Positions 1-11,581 are shown, counted from the first letter of the stretch. The stretch: 64,000 bases of DNA from Myrica gale (GCA_963930655.1 OZ005621.1:17843001-17907000); one strand, 5' to 3'. The notes: a model not told the origin generated them from the letters alone. Program-made: numbers and translations.

Positions 1-1950
1 ACATCACAGAATATTGATTGTCTCTTTCCACATGGAAGACAAGGCCTTAATCTGGTTCCAGGAAGTGGAATAGTCGGGCACCATAATTAGTTAGGGTGCC
101 TTTGTTAAGACTATGTTATGAGGTTTAGAACACATACATATGATGATCTCATGGAGAATATGATTAAATTAAGACAAACAACCACAGTAAAGAAGTACAA
201 GAGTCAATTTGAAGCTTTGGCCAATCGATTAAAAGGGTTAAATGAAGGTTATAAGCTATGTTGCTTCTTAAGTGGATTGAAGGACGAGACTTGGGTGATG
301 GTAAGGACGTAAGTAGCATTCATTTGGCTTATGGGTTACGTATGATGCAAAAGTTCCTAATAATGTCTCTAAAACGAATTTTAAAACTCATGAGGGTCAC
401 TACGAGTTCCTAGAAATGCTCATCTACATTCTAAGCACTAATAAATGAGGTGTTGAAGCCTTACCTTAGGAGGTTCATCTTAGTCTTTTTTATGACATTT
501 TGGTGTACAATAAAGGGGAAGAAGAGAACTTACAGCTTCTAGAGGCTACTTTGACTCTACTGCAACAACACAATTTATTTGCAAAAAAAAGTCTAAGTGT
601 CACTTTGCTTGCACAAAGATTGAATATTAGGGGCATGTAATTTCGGATTAAAGGGTGAGGGCTAACCCAATGAAGTTATAGTCCATGATTAGCTGACCAC
701 TACCAAGGAATATAAAATCTTTAAGAGAATTTTATGGTTCTAGCTGGGTATTATCGCAAGTTTATCAATGACTATAGATCAATTACAAACTGGGTTTAAG
801 TAGACAGACCAGGCCATTGAAGCGTTTGAAAACTGAAGGAGTTTGTCACCAACCCTCCAGTTTTGGCTCTACCTGATTTCACCAAACATTTTGTCATAGA
901 GTGTGATGCTTCAGGGGTCGGTATTGGAGATGAACTAATGCAAAAAGGGAATACCATTAGCTATTTCAACCAAGCTCTAAAAGGTGTATGCTGGCTATGT
1001 CAACCTATGAGAGGGAGTTGCTAGCACTTGTCAATGCTATCAAAAAATAGAGACCTTATCTGCTAGGTTAAACTTTTAAGACAACAAATAATCAACAAAG
1101 CCTTAAACATCTGCTAGAGCAGTAGGTGGGCACTCCTCTTCAACATAAGTGGATTACCAAACCTTTGGGGTACGATTTCATGGTGGAATACAAATAGCAC
1201 AGAGAAAATAAGGTGGATGACGCCTTATCTAGGAAATATGAAAAGGAGGAGGAACAAGGGGAGTTCAAGGCAATTTCTTTTTCAATAACTACTTGGATCG
1301 ATGATCTAAAGGTGACTTACTCAAATGATAGTTACATTCCAGTTCTATTGAACCGGCTAAAGAAGGGGAAATTGGATCCTTTACAATATACCTTGATTAA
1401 TAGGGTGCTCAAATATAAGGGAAGAACGTATCGGAGATAGTCCACCTCTCAAGGAGAAAATTTTGTAGATGGCACATGACAACCCTGTTGGAAGCCATGC
1501 AGGTTATGAAGAAACCTACCAAAGGATTAGTATGTCAACAAGACAAATACGAGACAGTTTTACCAATCGAGTTACTACAACTCTTACCAATTCCAAACAG
1601 ACCATGGAGTGACATTTACATGGATTTCATCGATGGTCTGCCCCTTTCCAAGGGCTATAGTATGATTTTTGTGGTAGTAGACCAACTCACTAAGTACAAC
1701 CATTTTATGGCATTGTTCACGCCCCTATACAGCTACGTAAGTGGCTCAAGCATTCATACAACATGTGTTTAAGCTACATGGCCTACCAACATCATCATAT
1801 CAAATAGAGACCCAATATTCACCAGAAATTTTTGGTAATAAGTATTTCACATGCAGGGTACCAAGTTACACTATAGTACATCATACCACCCTACGACAGA
1901 TGGTCAAACAGAAGCTATTAACAAATGCATAAAATGCTACCTATGATGTG
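1..1950 (+). mobile_element. Ty3/gypsy LTR retrotransposon fossil (gag, RT-RNase H, integrase remnants)
   Basis: Broken remains of a Ty3/gypsy-type polyprotein running left to right and cut by the left edge of the window. A gag-like stretch lies at about 118-312 (YKSQFEALANRLKGL). A reverse transcriptase/RNase H stretch lies at about 720-1220, readable as PPVLALPDFTKHFVIECDASG and a following EKLREYDA-like RNase H region. An integrase stretch lies at about 1470-1940 ([19 protein letters not shown], then [15 protein letters not shown]). Domain order is normal for the family, but the spacing between domains is far too short, so much of the element is missing. It carries many breaks and cannot be active. 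No LTR is recognisable in the window. It looks old. Confidence 0.85.
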
Positions 1951-1989
1951 TGATTGGAGACAAGCCCAAAGAATGGATGCAATCGCTAT

Positions 1990-2350
1990 TAGGGGTGTTC
2001 ACCATTATCGGTCGTGTGCCGTTTAACCGGCACTGACACCAGTACTGACACCAATCACCGTACTGAGTGGGGCCGGAGCCAGTTTCCATTTTCACCAGGT
2101 GGCTGTGTAACCACCCACTGCTGGGCGGTTCACTGGCACTGCCATCACCGTAATTTTTTAAAAAAATAAAAGTCATGGAAAGAGAGAGAGGTGCGGGGGA
2201 GAAAGAGATAGAGAAAAAGGCGGAGAGAGATAAGATAGAGGTGAAACGTGAAAGAGGGAGAAGGAGACAGAGACGTGAAAGAGAGGGAGAGCAAAAGCGA
2301 GAAAGGGGTAGTAGGAAAGAGAGAGAGAGAGAGAGAGTTGGGGAATTCAA
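1990..2350. repeat. Repeat rich in CCGGTT/ACCGGC followed by GA-rich microsatellite
   Basis: Starts with short repeated motifs of the GGCACTGACACC / AGTACTGACACC kind and CCGGTT-like words, then becomes a purine-rich GAGAGA tract at about 2175-2340. Open frames across it are low-complexity (Arg/Glu-rich or Ser/Leu-rich) and not credible genes. A similar mixture on the other strand occurs at 4190-4660. The element family is unidentified. Confidence 0.4.
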
Positions 2351-5300
2351 TTTATAAAAATTCTTTCCATATTATTTATCAGTCAAAGACTAAAGTTGTG
2401 GACAAGGTGTTCTAATGGGAGGGTATTATTACAAGCTGAGGAAAAATAGATCTAGGGTTGCAAAATAGGGGAAGAAAGGAAACTTGGGAGCTTGATTTTC
2501 AAGATTGAAGCTTGGAGCATTCGAGAAGTCAAAGTGGTACCGAAGTGTTTAGTTTAGTTCAGTTTGCTTAGTTTACTTTATTTGATGCTTTGTTACGTAA
2601 TGGGCTTAATGGGTTGGGCCTTGTTAGGCATTAGTAGTTAAGTTAGCAATTGGGTTAAAAGGTCAAGAGTTGAGCCCTCATTAGTTATTGAGGATTTGGG
2701 CCGGGTTTGTCCCAATCCAAATATCATCAAATTTAGCCCATGCATGAGCACAAGAATAAATATGTTTGGTTCCTTTCATTCTAAGCAGATTTGAGTACAT
2801 GTTTGTCTAACGAACTCTTGGAGGGTTGTTACCTCGAATCAGAATTATCATTTGGTCTTATCGTAGTGAATACAATTCCAGTAATTTGCAATACAAATTT
2901 AAGTTTGTTACACTAGCAAGGATAAACCTTTTGTCTGAAGGAACTGGACTGGATCGAACCCTTGACGTCAGACCAATAAGGATAGAGCAGACCAACGGGC
3001 AGAGCAATAGGCCATCCCCAAGGCAACAACTGGGAAAAGCTTCAAGTAAGGAACTCGTTGGCAGCAGGGTTGTCCCCTGTGGGTAGCACCTATTCACTAG
3101 ATTCCAAGTTGTGGTGACGGGCTCATCCAAGGAGCAGTAGCTATGGCTGGGAGGAGCTGATGTTGTGGTGACGAGCTCGTTCAAGGAGCAGTAGCTATGA
3201 CTCAAACTGGATATTCTACAGTGGGAGGTGCTACTATAGTCATTGCAAGAGAAGGTTGCTACGCTGGTTGCCCCTCCTCTTTTTAAACATAAAAAAAAAA
3301 AAAAAAAGTAAGGAACTCGTTATGGTTCATTTTAGGACCTAAATGTTACTTTGGATAGTAGGTCAAGCTCGGCTAGTTTGTTCTTTGGCCTTCTCCTAAG
3401 CCCAAAAAGAATGGATATGGTAGGTCTATAATTGATTGCTAAGTAGAGAAGAGAAAAGGCATCTACACGTGGTAAGCAACAGTGGTTCTTTACGGTCGGG
3501 TCAATTTAGAAGTAGGACCCACGATAAGATCTAAAGATAGTAAGATACGGGTCTAAGCTATATGTTTAACATTTTCATATTAGAGAACTTACTTTGATAG
3601 GAAATAAAATTAATTTTCTTTCAATTATTCAACTGAAAAATTAGTATGAAATTTTCTCAACCGCGCAAGTTATACACTTCGAAGATTTTACATGCCGCAC
3701 AAAATTAAATACATAAGGAAATTACTTGCATATATGTGTCCCTATGGTTTTAATTTATATTGTAATGCAATGTTTTATCCAATAAAATATGTCCTTGTGC
3801 TAGTAATTTCCCCAAAAATCCCTCAATTTTGATCCGTACAAATAGGGTATTCCTAAAATCTCCCCTCGTGCAAGAACACTATAACCAAGTCTTCCTCTTG
3901 ACAATCAATTGCAAAAGTGTACCCAATAAGACATGAACTCCACTGATATCAAAAGCAGCAGAAGCCACTTTCCATAATGTTTAACAATATGAACAATCAA
4001 GGGGCATCCTTAGTTTTGTTGGTAATTTTTGGTACCCTACACAAGTCTAAAAGAACAAGCTCTCTTTTCAACTATCCGTATGTACAACCACAATTGGATA
4101 ACTTTACTTTTGTTCAACAAAAGGTAAGCAAATTAATGGTATGGCTCTCGTGGAGTAGGGGTCAATTTAGGGCCAAGAGCGATTGTTTTAACATAAACAG
4201 ACCTAGCCCAACAGGCTTCAACTAGTTTTCAATTGAACCGGTTGGACGCTCAGTCCAAAAATTCTGGAAACGAAATAGGTTGGTTTGGCCTTCAATGCCA
4301 AGTGTTCGGCTAGTCAAAACCGAACCGACCCATTATATAAAATAAGAAAATAAAACATAAAACCTAACATTTTTTCTCTCTCCTCTCCCACAACTCTCCT
4401 CTCTCTCTCACTTTTGGTTCTTTTCTCGCTCTCTCAATCTCTCACCTTCGGTTCTCTCTCTTCTTTCCCTCACCTCTCAGTCTTTGTTAATTAGTTTGTC
4501 TCTCTAACTCTCCCTTCTCTCAGTCTCTCTTGTTGGTCGAGGAGCCGACCAACCCCGAAGATGTCGGTGCCGACCAGTTCCATTTACCGTTGGTTCGGGG
4601 GTCAGCATTAAAAAAAGTAAACCGACCCCTTCGGTTAGGTAGTTGGTGATGGCATCCTAATGAACCAAAGGGGTCCGTTTTCTCCCCTAGCTCTTACAAT
4701 CTACCTATTAGATGGACAAAGAACTCCTAGATCAACTTGTTGTCACCGTTTGTGATAAATTCATCCTGAATGTAGATTCAGTCCAAAAAGTAAGATCCTA
4801 ACATGTTCTAATAAACGGATCTCATTTAGCCACTACATGATTGAGTTATCTGAAAGGTCAAGATCAAGTTAATTAGCGCATTAAAAATTCAGCCGTTTTT
4901 TTATAACTTGACGTGGCCCTTCATATAATTCTTTAATGAGGTGGTTTGAGATTCACGTATTAGGATCTGTTTGGATCTAAACTCTTAGAAATGAATTAAC
5001 CGCACCAAAGCACCTCAGAAAAGATTGAATATAAGCATGTCGGTAAACAAGTCATGGCCAAGTGTAACATCTGCACTGTGTATACAATATACTGTTAACA
5101 CTTTGATTTTCCCGTGTATCGCTCCTAGTCATGAAAGTATGTGAGGAATATGCAACGGTTATCGTGTTTCTTCTTTAATTTGTTTCCCTCAAACACCGGA
5201 TTTCACTCCCGGTTCAGGTAAAAAAGAAAAAATAGATCAGAACTAAGAACAATGTTCCACCCTAATTACAAGATGAAATAGTAACATAAAGTTCAACGCA

Positions 5301-5940
5301 TCATCACGACAGAGGTCCAAATAAAATCAGTCCTAGAGATATTACTGTTCAACCCCATAGAGTACTCCTCTCTTAAATTCTTAATGGCTTTGTCTTGTCC
5401 AACAAGTTTCGCCAGTTTCTCTTTTTGTGGCATGCTGCTGTTGGCTAATTGGGAAAACTAGTGGCGCTGCACATGTTGCAGAACTGCGCCCCATGAAAAC
5501 TGGACATAATCTTCTGCACTTTCTCTCTGACATTTTGGTTTCGTCAGAAACTTGGACCAGATGGGATCCTCTCATGCAAATAACCAACGGCCGAAAGAAC
5601 ACTTCAAACCATGTAATACAGGGGGGAGAATCTCACAGGTCTATATGGAGCTGTTCTTTTACCAAGGCCTCTCAACTTGAAATTAAGAACAGAACCCTCA
5701 AAAATGGAAGTTACAGAGGGAGCTGCTCTATAGTAGTTGAAGGTCCACTTTTACAATCTGTCCCTTCTCTAATAGGTCTGATATTTTTTCCTTGTGGGCT
5801 CCGCAGGGCGTGTTGGCCTGAAGTTAACTCATTCTTATCTTGAGGTGCACGCATGGACCCGAACCTTTTAGCCGTTGGCTGATACATCTGTAAGTTTGTG
5901 GTCGAAATTGACGGCCATGATACAACCACCTGTAACAAGC
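2351..5940. other. Intergenic, no supportable gene
   Basis: Several short unrelated frames and no conserved protein. Visible structure: a two-copy tandem repeat of about 52 bp at 3112-3200 (GTGGTGACGxGCTC followed by AAGGAGCAGTAGCTATG in each copy); an A-tract at 3290-3307; and at 4190-4660 a block with AACCGGTTGG / GGTCGGTT words around a CT-rich tract (4373-4530). The 138-codon frame at 5427-5843 shows no family resemblance and stops upstream of the MFT promoter. Confidence 0.5.
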
Positions 5941-5978
5941 AGAGGAACGATGGTGGATTTTCCTCCGGGGTGGCCTCA

Positions 5979-5984
5979 CACGTG
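5979..5984. promoter_or_regulatory. G-box (CACGTG) in MFT promoter
   Basis: CACGTG inside CACACGTGTTTG, about 190 bp before the MFT start codon and about 100 bp before the TATA box. It reads as an ABRE-like G-box. MFT genes are known targets of ABA-related bZIP (ABI5) and B3 (ABI3) factors, so the position is plausible; binding is inferred. Confidence 0.45.
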
Positions 5985-6081
5985 TTTGTCGCAGCTCCTC
6001 TACACTTTATGATGGCCTATGCATGAACCATAGGTTACACAAATCCAAAAGGCATATTTATATTTGCCTTTACTTTACATG

Positions 6082-6092
6082 TATATATAAAA
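6082..6092 (+). promoter_or_regulatory. Probable TATA box of MFT
   Basis: TATATATAAAA lies 80 bp upstream of the MFT start codon at 6172, which would leave a 5' leader of roughly 50 bases. The position is typical of plant TATA promoters. It is supported only by sequence and spacing. Confidence 0.5.
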
Positions 6093-6482
6093 GCCTGGTT
6101 CTGCTACAGGTCATACCAAGTCTAGTTGTTTTTCTTTCTTTTGTTGCTCCGTCTCCGGGCTCCCTTCTCTCATGGCTGCCTCTGTTGATCCCCTTATTGT
6201 GGGCCGAGTGATTGGTGATGTGGTATACATGTTTGTTCCTACCGTGCACATGTCTGCCTACTATGGCTCCAGGCATGTGACGAACGGGTGTGATATCAAA
6301 CCCTTAATAGCAGTCAGTCCTCCGAAACTGACAATCTTCTGGAATTCCGATGAGCTATATACTCTGGTCTCCTCTCTCACTCTCTCTCTCTGTCTGTGCG
6401 TGTGTTTGGGACTCCTTTAGGCGTGCATGCATGATCCTTTATGTTGATCTTAATATCCTTGAAATTTAACATAACTCGGATG

Positions 6483-6933
6483 CAGGGCCGGCTCAAGGGT
6501 AAGGCAACTTAGGCGGTGGCCTAAGGCCTCACCCCGAGCAAGGCCCCATAAAGACTAAAAATATATATTTTTTTTTGTTGTAGATGACCTAAAAAAAACA
6601 ACTTAGCTAAGAAAAAAATGGCAAGATGCAATATTTTCATATATTTTTTTTATCATGAGTGCACTAATATATTTCTTTCAGGCCTCCAAATTCATTTTTA
6701 GATATTTCTAAACTTTGCTTAAAGAGAAAAAATGCCTTATAAATTTCTTAATTATTCTAGTCATGGGGGCCTTGATGTCATGTATGAGGGACTCATAAAA
6801 AATAATTAATGGGGCCTTTAAATATTTTATATTAAATTTAATAATTTTTAAATATTTTAAATTAAGTTTTATATTAAAAAAAGCCTAATAATTTATTTTG
6901 ACTTAGCCCTTCATTTGGTTTGAGCCGGCCCTG
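6483..6933. mobile_element. Non-autonomous hAT MITE in MFT intron 1
   Basis: A 451-bp AT-rich element with 14-bp terminal inverted repeats (CAGGGCCGGCTCAA at the left, its complement at the right). It is flanked by a perfect 8-bp target duplication CTCGGATG at 6475-6482 and 6934-6941. TIR sequence and TSD length are typical of hAT. It contains no coding sequence. It accounts for most of the 624-bp intron 1 and leaves the splice sites untouched. The perfect TIRs and TSD suggest a fairly young insertion. Confidence 0.92.
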
Positions 6934-7550
6934 CTCGGATGGTTGACACACGATGATATCTAAATCGGTAATGGATGGCTCTTCGTGCAGGTGATGACTG
7001 ATCCTGATACTCCTAGCCCTAGAGAGCCCAACATGCGGGAATGGGTTCACTGGTCTGTTGCTTCTTCAATTTTGACTTCTTTAGCTTTATATTTTCGTTT
7101 CCTTCTTTCTTCGGCCTTACTTTCTTCGCGCACTTGGTATATGTTTTCAGGATTGTTGTCGACATTCCTGGTGGAGCAAACCCAACTCGAGGTAGAAACC
7201 ACACGTCTGTAAAAATTGGATCTTGGGATCTACAGTACTAAAAGACAATAGTTTTCTTGTTGTTACAGGATTACTTTGTCCTCTCTTTTTTTGTATCCCA
7301 TCTGAGCGCTTAATTTCCTCCTCCTCTCTTTTTGCTTCTTTGTCTTTTTCTGCTGAGACCCAAATAGAGGTTTTTTCTTTTCTCTTCATGCCTCTTCTGG
7401 AGATCCAAATGGAGGCTTACACATAAACCTTTTATACACGAATTCTCCCTAAAATAATAATAAGAAAAAAATTGCATGCATGCGCGCAAGCTGATCAAGG
7501 TTCTTTCGACTAATATTACATGATTGATAAAATTATATGTTTTAATTTCC

Positions 7551-7772
7551 TTTAGGCCTATATGTCTCAGAGGATACTGGGTTTGAGAGTGAAAATTTTG
7601 GGTATTGGGGTTTGAGAAATATTATAAAGTAAAGATATGTTATGGGAGTTGGTGAAAAAGTAAAGAGAGAGAAGAATTTTAATAAATATTATAATAATAA
7701 AAAATTATGTGGTGAATTTTTAATGATTAAACCTAAATTTCCTTTAAGCCTATGTGTCTCAGAGGATACTAA
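7551..7772. repeat. Direct repeats flanking a short AT-rich insertion in MFT intron 3
   Basis: The string TGTCTCAGAGGATACT, with matching bases to its left (TTTCCTTTAxGCCTAT), occurs near 7547-7581 and again near 7737-7771. About 155 bp of AT-rich sequence lies between. The repeat unit of about 33 bp is longer than a normal target duplication, so this is a local duplication or a replication-slip product within the intron. Confidence 0.6.
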
Positions 7773-8220
7773 TGTTAGAATGACATTTGATAGGGAATAT
7801 GGTTGGCGGTGCAGCCGCGCGCTGTGTTAAGCATGCATTATTATCACTGACAACTAGATCAGTAGACTGGTCATCCCTCCTTCATAGGTTCACCTGGAAT
7901 CTTAGGTACCCTTTTTCCCAGGCAACATCAGCATGCATGTGTTTGGTCTCTGAAGTTTCAGATTTCATAAAATTGAAATCATTAAGGGTACATCACATCA
8001 TGATTTGCCCCTTTATCCATGAGCAAAATGCATGTACCCAATTGCCTGTCAATAACTGTAGGCAACCACAAAATTTGCAAAATCAGCTGAAATAGACATA
8101 GCATACTCTCGCACCAAGCATTGCACGTATACATCATCTGCTCCTTGGAGATACAAATATCTGATTAAATGTTGCAGAGTTTTTGTTTTGTTTTCCAAGT
8201 TTTGTCTTTGTATGTCAATT

Positions 8221-8284
8221 GCATGCATGATTGTCAATTACACGTGTCTGGCACAGAATCCACCTGTGTTGACAGGGACACGTG
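8221..8284. promoter_or_regulatory. RY motif plus paired ABRE-like G-boxes in MFT intron 3
   Basis: GCATGCATGA at 8221-8230 is an RY element. CACGTGTC at 8241-8248 and CACGTGT at 8279-8285 (in GACACGTGT) are ABRE-type G-boxes. RY plus ABRE is the known grammar for ABI3/FUS3 and ABI5 at seed genes. Being intronic, the enhancer role is inferred. Further CATGCATG copies occur at about 6424, 7478, 7830 and 7931. Confidence 0.4.
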
Positions 8285-8729
8285 TAGTGCCACTTGTCAT
8301 GGTCCCTTTGTCGGCATGGTAGCGACCTGGGCTTCCTCGATTCCAAATGGCCTGTTTAGGTGTGATCCATGTGGTCAACATGTAGAAGCCCTTTTGAGAA
8401 ACTTCCAAAAATGATTTTGCTAGTGTCGCAAGAGAATGGCAGACTAGCAGTAAAAGGAAACTGTAAACTGGGTTTGCTGACCTGTTTCGATTGGGATTGT
8501 TGCAGGGAAATAGATAATGTCATATGTAGGGCCACGTCCACCAATTGGAATTCATCGCTATATATTGGTGCTGTTCCGGCAGAAGGTTGCTCTGGGACTT
8601 ATGGACCAGCCTTCCTCGCGTGCGAACTTCAATACTCGCAACTTCGCAGGGCAGCTAGATCTGGGTTTGCCAGCGGCGACTGTGTACTTCAACGCTCAGA
8701 AAGAACCAACAAGCAGAAGGCGCTCATGA

Positions 8730-9925
8730 GCAGTGGCCTCATTGTCGAACTGTCGTAGGGCGAAGGGATTAGTAGAACGATTAAATAGTGTCTTTCAGGT
8801 TTTTCTTCAATTAATACTTATAATTCTCTGGGTCTTTCTCCTGAGGTACTTTGTGGTTTTGGGGGGTGTGTGAGGAGAAAGTGCCCCTACTATTATCGTG
8901 GTTGTTTTTTCTTTCCCGTACGTATTAGAACTATTTGCTAATTACCAAAAAACTTAAAAAAGAAAGTGAGATGTTTTCATGTTTCTTGCGTTGGAATATA
9001 TATTGATGTAACAAAAGGTCTCTTATAAGTTAAATTACCCTTTATTTGCTTTCCAATGGCATAATATCAAAGAGATTTTCCTTTTATGTCATACATTCCA
9101 TGCATATATACCATATGCTTTTTATGTAGTGTGCAATATCTTTCAACATTAATGATAAGATACCTTCACACTGAAATACCTTTAGAGATAATAGAATTAA
9201 CTGATGTCATAGAGGTAAGAGAATTATTAATTAATTAACTCTTTCGTACTAGAGAAATCAAATGCATTTGGCGGCTTTTCTGGGAAATCAGAGGAGTATG
9301 CACCCTTTGTGAGGTTCTTGTTTTAATGGCGATCTCCAATATCGATCTAGAAGGCCCAACAAAGGATTGATTGTTCATCAAAGCAAAGAACCTCTTATCA
9401 GCATAGCCCAGCTTGCAGGTTTCTTTTTCAGGACAATCTTAAAGGTGAAGGCTTATAGTTGCAATAATTCGCTCGTCAATCTTTTTGGGGGCACGCGACA
9501 AGGAGACTGCGGAGATGCTGGGCTCCGGAGTTTCTCAGAAAACTGTGTGAGAAAGGCTGTGCCTCGCATTTGAGGAAGGTAGTTAATTACAAATCTCCAC
9601 GGCAAAGTTGGGCCCTCAATTTTTTCAGTCCTAATATCTCTGTACTTTAAAAGGCTAATTTTTATAGAGTTAATTACTAAAGGGAAGCGATTTTCAGGTG
9701 GTAACCCCGCAATCTGGATGGCTAGCTTAGTTCAGAAGCAGCAATCCGACTGAATGAGTCTTACATAGCAGTCTCGATAAAAGATTCTTTCAGTACTCTC
9801 TGTATGACATACACGAAACGATTAGTTTACAATATATAAACTCCTTAGTTGATGACGAATTCACTTTGGCAGATGCAATGATATTAGCGAGAACGCATGC
9901 ATAAGTAGAACCATGTAATTTTTTA
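8730..9925. other. Downstream of MFT, no supportable gene
   Basis: AT-rich sequence expected to hold the MFT 3' UTR first. A 68-codon frame at 9367-9573 matches nothing recognised. No inverted-repeat element or RNA gene was seen. Confidence 0.5.
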
Positions 9926-10138
9926 ATGCGGCTCTTTAGTTGTTTGCAGAGTGGTACTCTTCTAGGAACTACTACAGTGCTGGGAGATCTCGATGTTGTT
10001 GCCCATATCTGTTGTTATCTGGAGGAATTCTGTGAATGGAAGATAGCATGGGTGCCGAGGACTAGTTGTAATCGTATGGCTCACAATCTAGCTAAGTGGA
10101 CTGCTCGCATAAGTAGAATAGGCGTTTCTTTTATCTGA
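9926..10138 (+). pseudogene. RNase H-like domain fragment of plant LINE / RVT_3 type
   Basis: A 70-codon frame ends in ICCYLEEFCEWKIAWVPR, followed by NRMAHNLAKWTAR. The pattern (helix, then a valine-rich strand, then R-xxN-xxAHxLAK) is the C-terminal end of the RNase H domain found after plant L1-type LINEs and in many dispersed RVT_3 fragments. The catalytic acidic residues upstream are not present in this frame, so it is only a tail fragment. A non-LTR origin is inferred. Confidence 0.6.
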
Positions 10139-10649
10139 TATTCCTGTGTATATCGAGGTTTGTGATATGCTTCGTTCGTATTTTTAGTTTCTTAATGTTA
10201 TGAGGTATTGCGTGGTATTAAAAAGTAGTAGCTTTATTAAAGGGAAAAATATAAGTGACATAAGCCGCGCGTGGATGCCACTACAAACCTCTCCCTGAGG
10301 ATCAGTCGGGATTTGATCTGCAGAACATCTGAGGTTTGTCCAGGAGCAACCATTAGGGCTGAGCTGGTTGTGAAAGGTTTTGTGTAAACCACATCAAAGC
10401 ACGCCTTGTGGAATTTATCATGTATCTGGGTCTTCTTCGAGACAAAGTTGGACTTAAGGAGCGTAAATCCTTGCATATACCGGAAACAACACAAATTCTT
10501 TGAAACTTCCTCTTTTTACAACCTATTGGCTTGGATTATAGGCCCACTGCTACATGTTATTCGGGAGAGCATACACACAAAATATTATTTCCTACCTGTA
10601 AGCAGTAAGGTATACGTATCGAAAAGAATTCTGGTGAAGATTTTTTTTT

Positions 10650-10677
10650 GGGGGAAGGGGGGGGGGGGGGGGGGGGG
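10650..10677 (+). repeat. Poly(G) tract
   Basis: GGGGG, AA, then 21 consecutive G (10657-10677), preceded by nine T. It is a homopolymer with strong G-quadruplex potential and a likely weak point of the assembly. Confidence 0.9.
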
Positions 10678-11020
10678 CATGGCCGCTCTAAGCTCCGTCC
10701 ATGCATGCTCGTGACGCACCACTGCTCCCTCTTTCTCGGCATGGAACGTTTTGGTGTACATTCTGAATTCTGATGACCCCTTAATTATTAGATGTAGTCT
10801 CAACAGCAGTCTACTTGTTTGGATTCGTAGATTTGCTTATATCTGTATGTTTGTTTCTTTGTTCTATGTTTCTAGACAATAATGAAAGCCTAAGGTATTA
10901 TTCAGAAATATATATATCAGAAAGTATATATATAAGCTGCAGTTGTTAAAAAAAAAAAGTATATCAATTAGCTCTACGTCACTGCCAACAGAAGGTCTAC
11001 CTTAACAGAAAATCAAGGCA

Positions 11021-11581
11021 ATGTTCGGTTTGAACAAAAACGCAGGATTCAAATCCTGCGTTCTCCATGTTCGGCGAAGAACAGAAAAAATAGAGGATTC
11101 GGACGGCAGTTTCCGTTTTTGCCCTGAAAAAGTTAATATTGAATGTCTAAAACACCCTCCACCACAACCTAAAAACTAAAAACAACGAAGGGCAAATTTA
11201 GAATTTTTAAAAATAACCTGCAGCCGGCCTGCCAAACTCCCGACATGTCGCCTGCAGTCGCCCTCCTTTTTTGCTTTTCACCCTCGTTTTTTGTTCGCCT
11301 GACATCGGTTTGAAGAAAAAAGTCATGCTTCTCGCATGCTTTTTTGTTCGCCTGACATCGGTTTGAGTATTATTTCGTTTTTTCTTTAAATTTTTATTTA
11401 AAATATTATTATTTTAATAAAAATAATAATAAATTCGAAAAAAAAAACAAAAAAACTATAAACATCATCATTCATTTTTTTTACACCTCACCAACTTCTA
11501 CACAAACACCAATACAACTTTATCATCACCTAAAAATTCACAAAATTCTTCAAATCCTACAAAAACCTTCAAAACGAACAT
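11021..11581. repeat. Possible degenerate MITE with ATGTTCG-type ends
   Basis: The left end ATGTTCGGTTTGAA and the right end TTCAAAACGAACAT are imperfect inverted repeats. The right arm resembles the ends of the Tourist-like elements at 34859 and 38716. Inside are a perfect short palindrome (11041-11060, CGCAGGATT-CA-AATCCTGCG) and a direct repeat of TTTTTGTTCGCCTGACATCG (about 11287 and 11341). No clear target duplication, so the boundaries are tentative. Confidence 0.35.

Larger units (their letters stand above)
6172..8729 (+). pseudogene. MFT: MOTHER OF FT AND TFL1 (PEBP family), exon 4 carries a premature stop
   Basis: Exons 6172-6366, 6991-7052, 7151-7191 and 8506-8729 all have GT-AG junctions. 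Exons 2 and 3 are 62 and 41 bp, the diagnostic sizes of the FT/TFL1/MFT family. The N-terminus MAASVDPLIVGRVIGDV, the exon 2 block TDPDTPSP-EPNMREWVHW, exon 3 VVDIPGGANPTRG and the tail FNAQKEPTSRRR mark the MFT clade, whose members regulate seed germination and ABA response through phosphatidylethanolamine-binding-like proteins partnering bZIP factors. Full length would be 173 aa, normal for the family. At 8511-8513 the codon for the conserved Glu of RGKEI reads TAG (codon 102), so the predicted product is a 101-aa stub lacking the exon 4 external loop. The next AG after the acceptor would shift frame and does not rescue it. The rest of exon 4 is undamaged, so the change is recent, a null allele, or a sequence error. 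Introns hold several ABA/seed-type motifs and a hAT MITE. Confidence 0.9.

Noticed and set aside
5427-5843. 138-codon frame upstream of MFT
   Set aside because: No recognised family, overlapping frames on both strands, no splice or promoter support.
11036-11064. Possible tRNA T-arm (GGATTCAAATCC with paired CGCAGG/CCTGCG)
   Set aside because: The stem is a 9-bp near-perfect palindrome with a 2-nt loop, the G53-TTC spacing is wrong, and no D or anticodon arm lies upstream.
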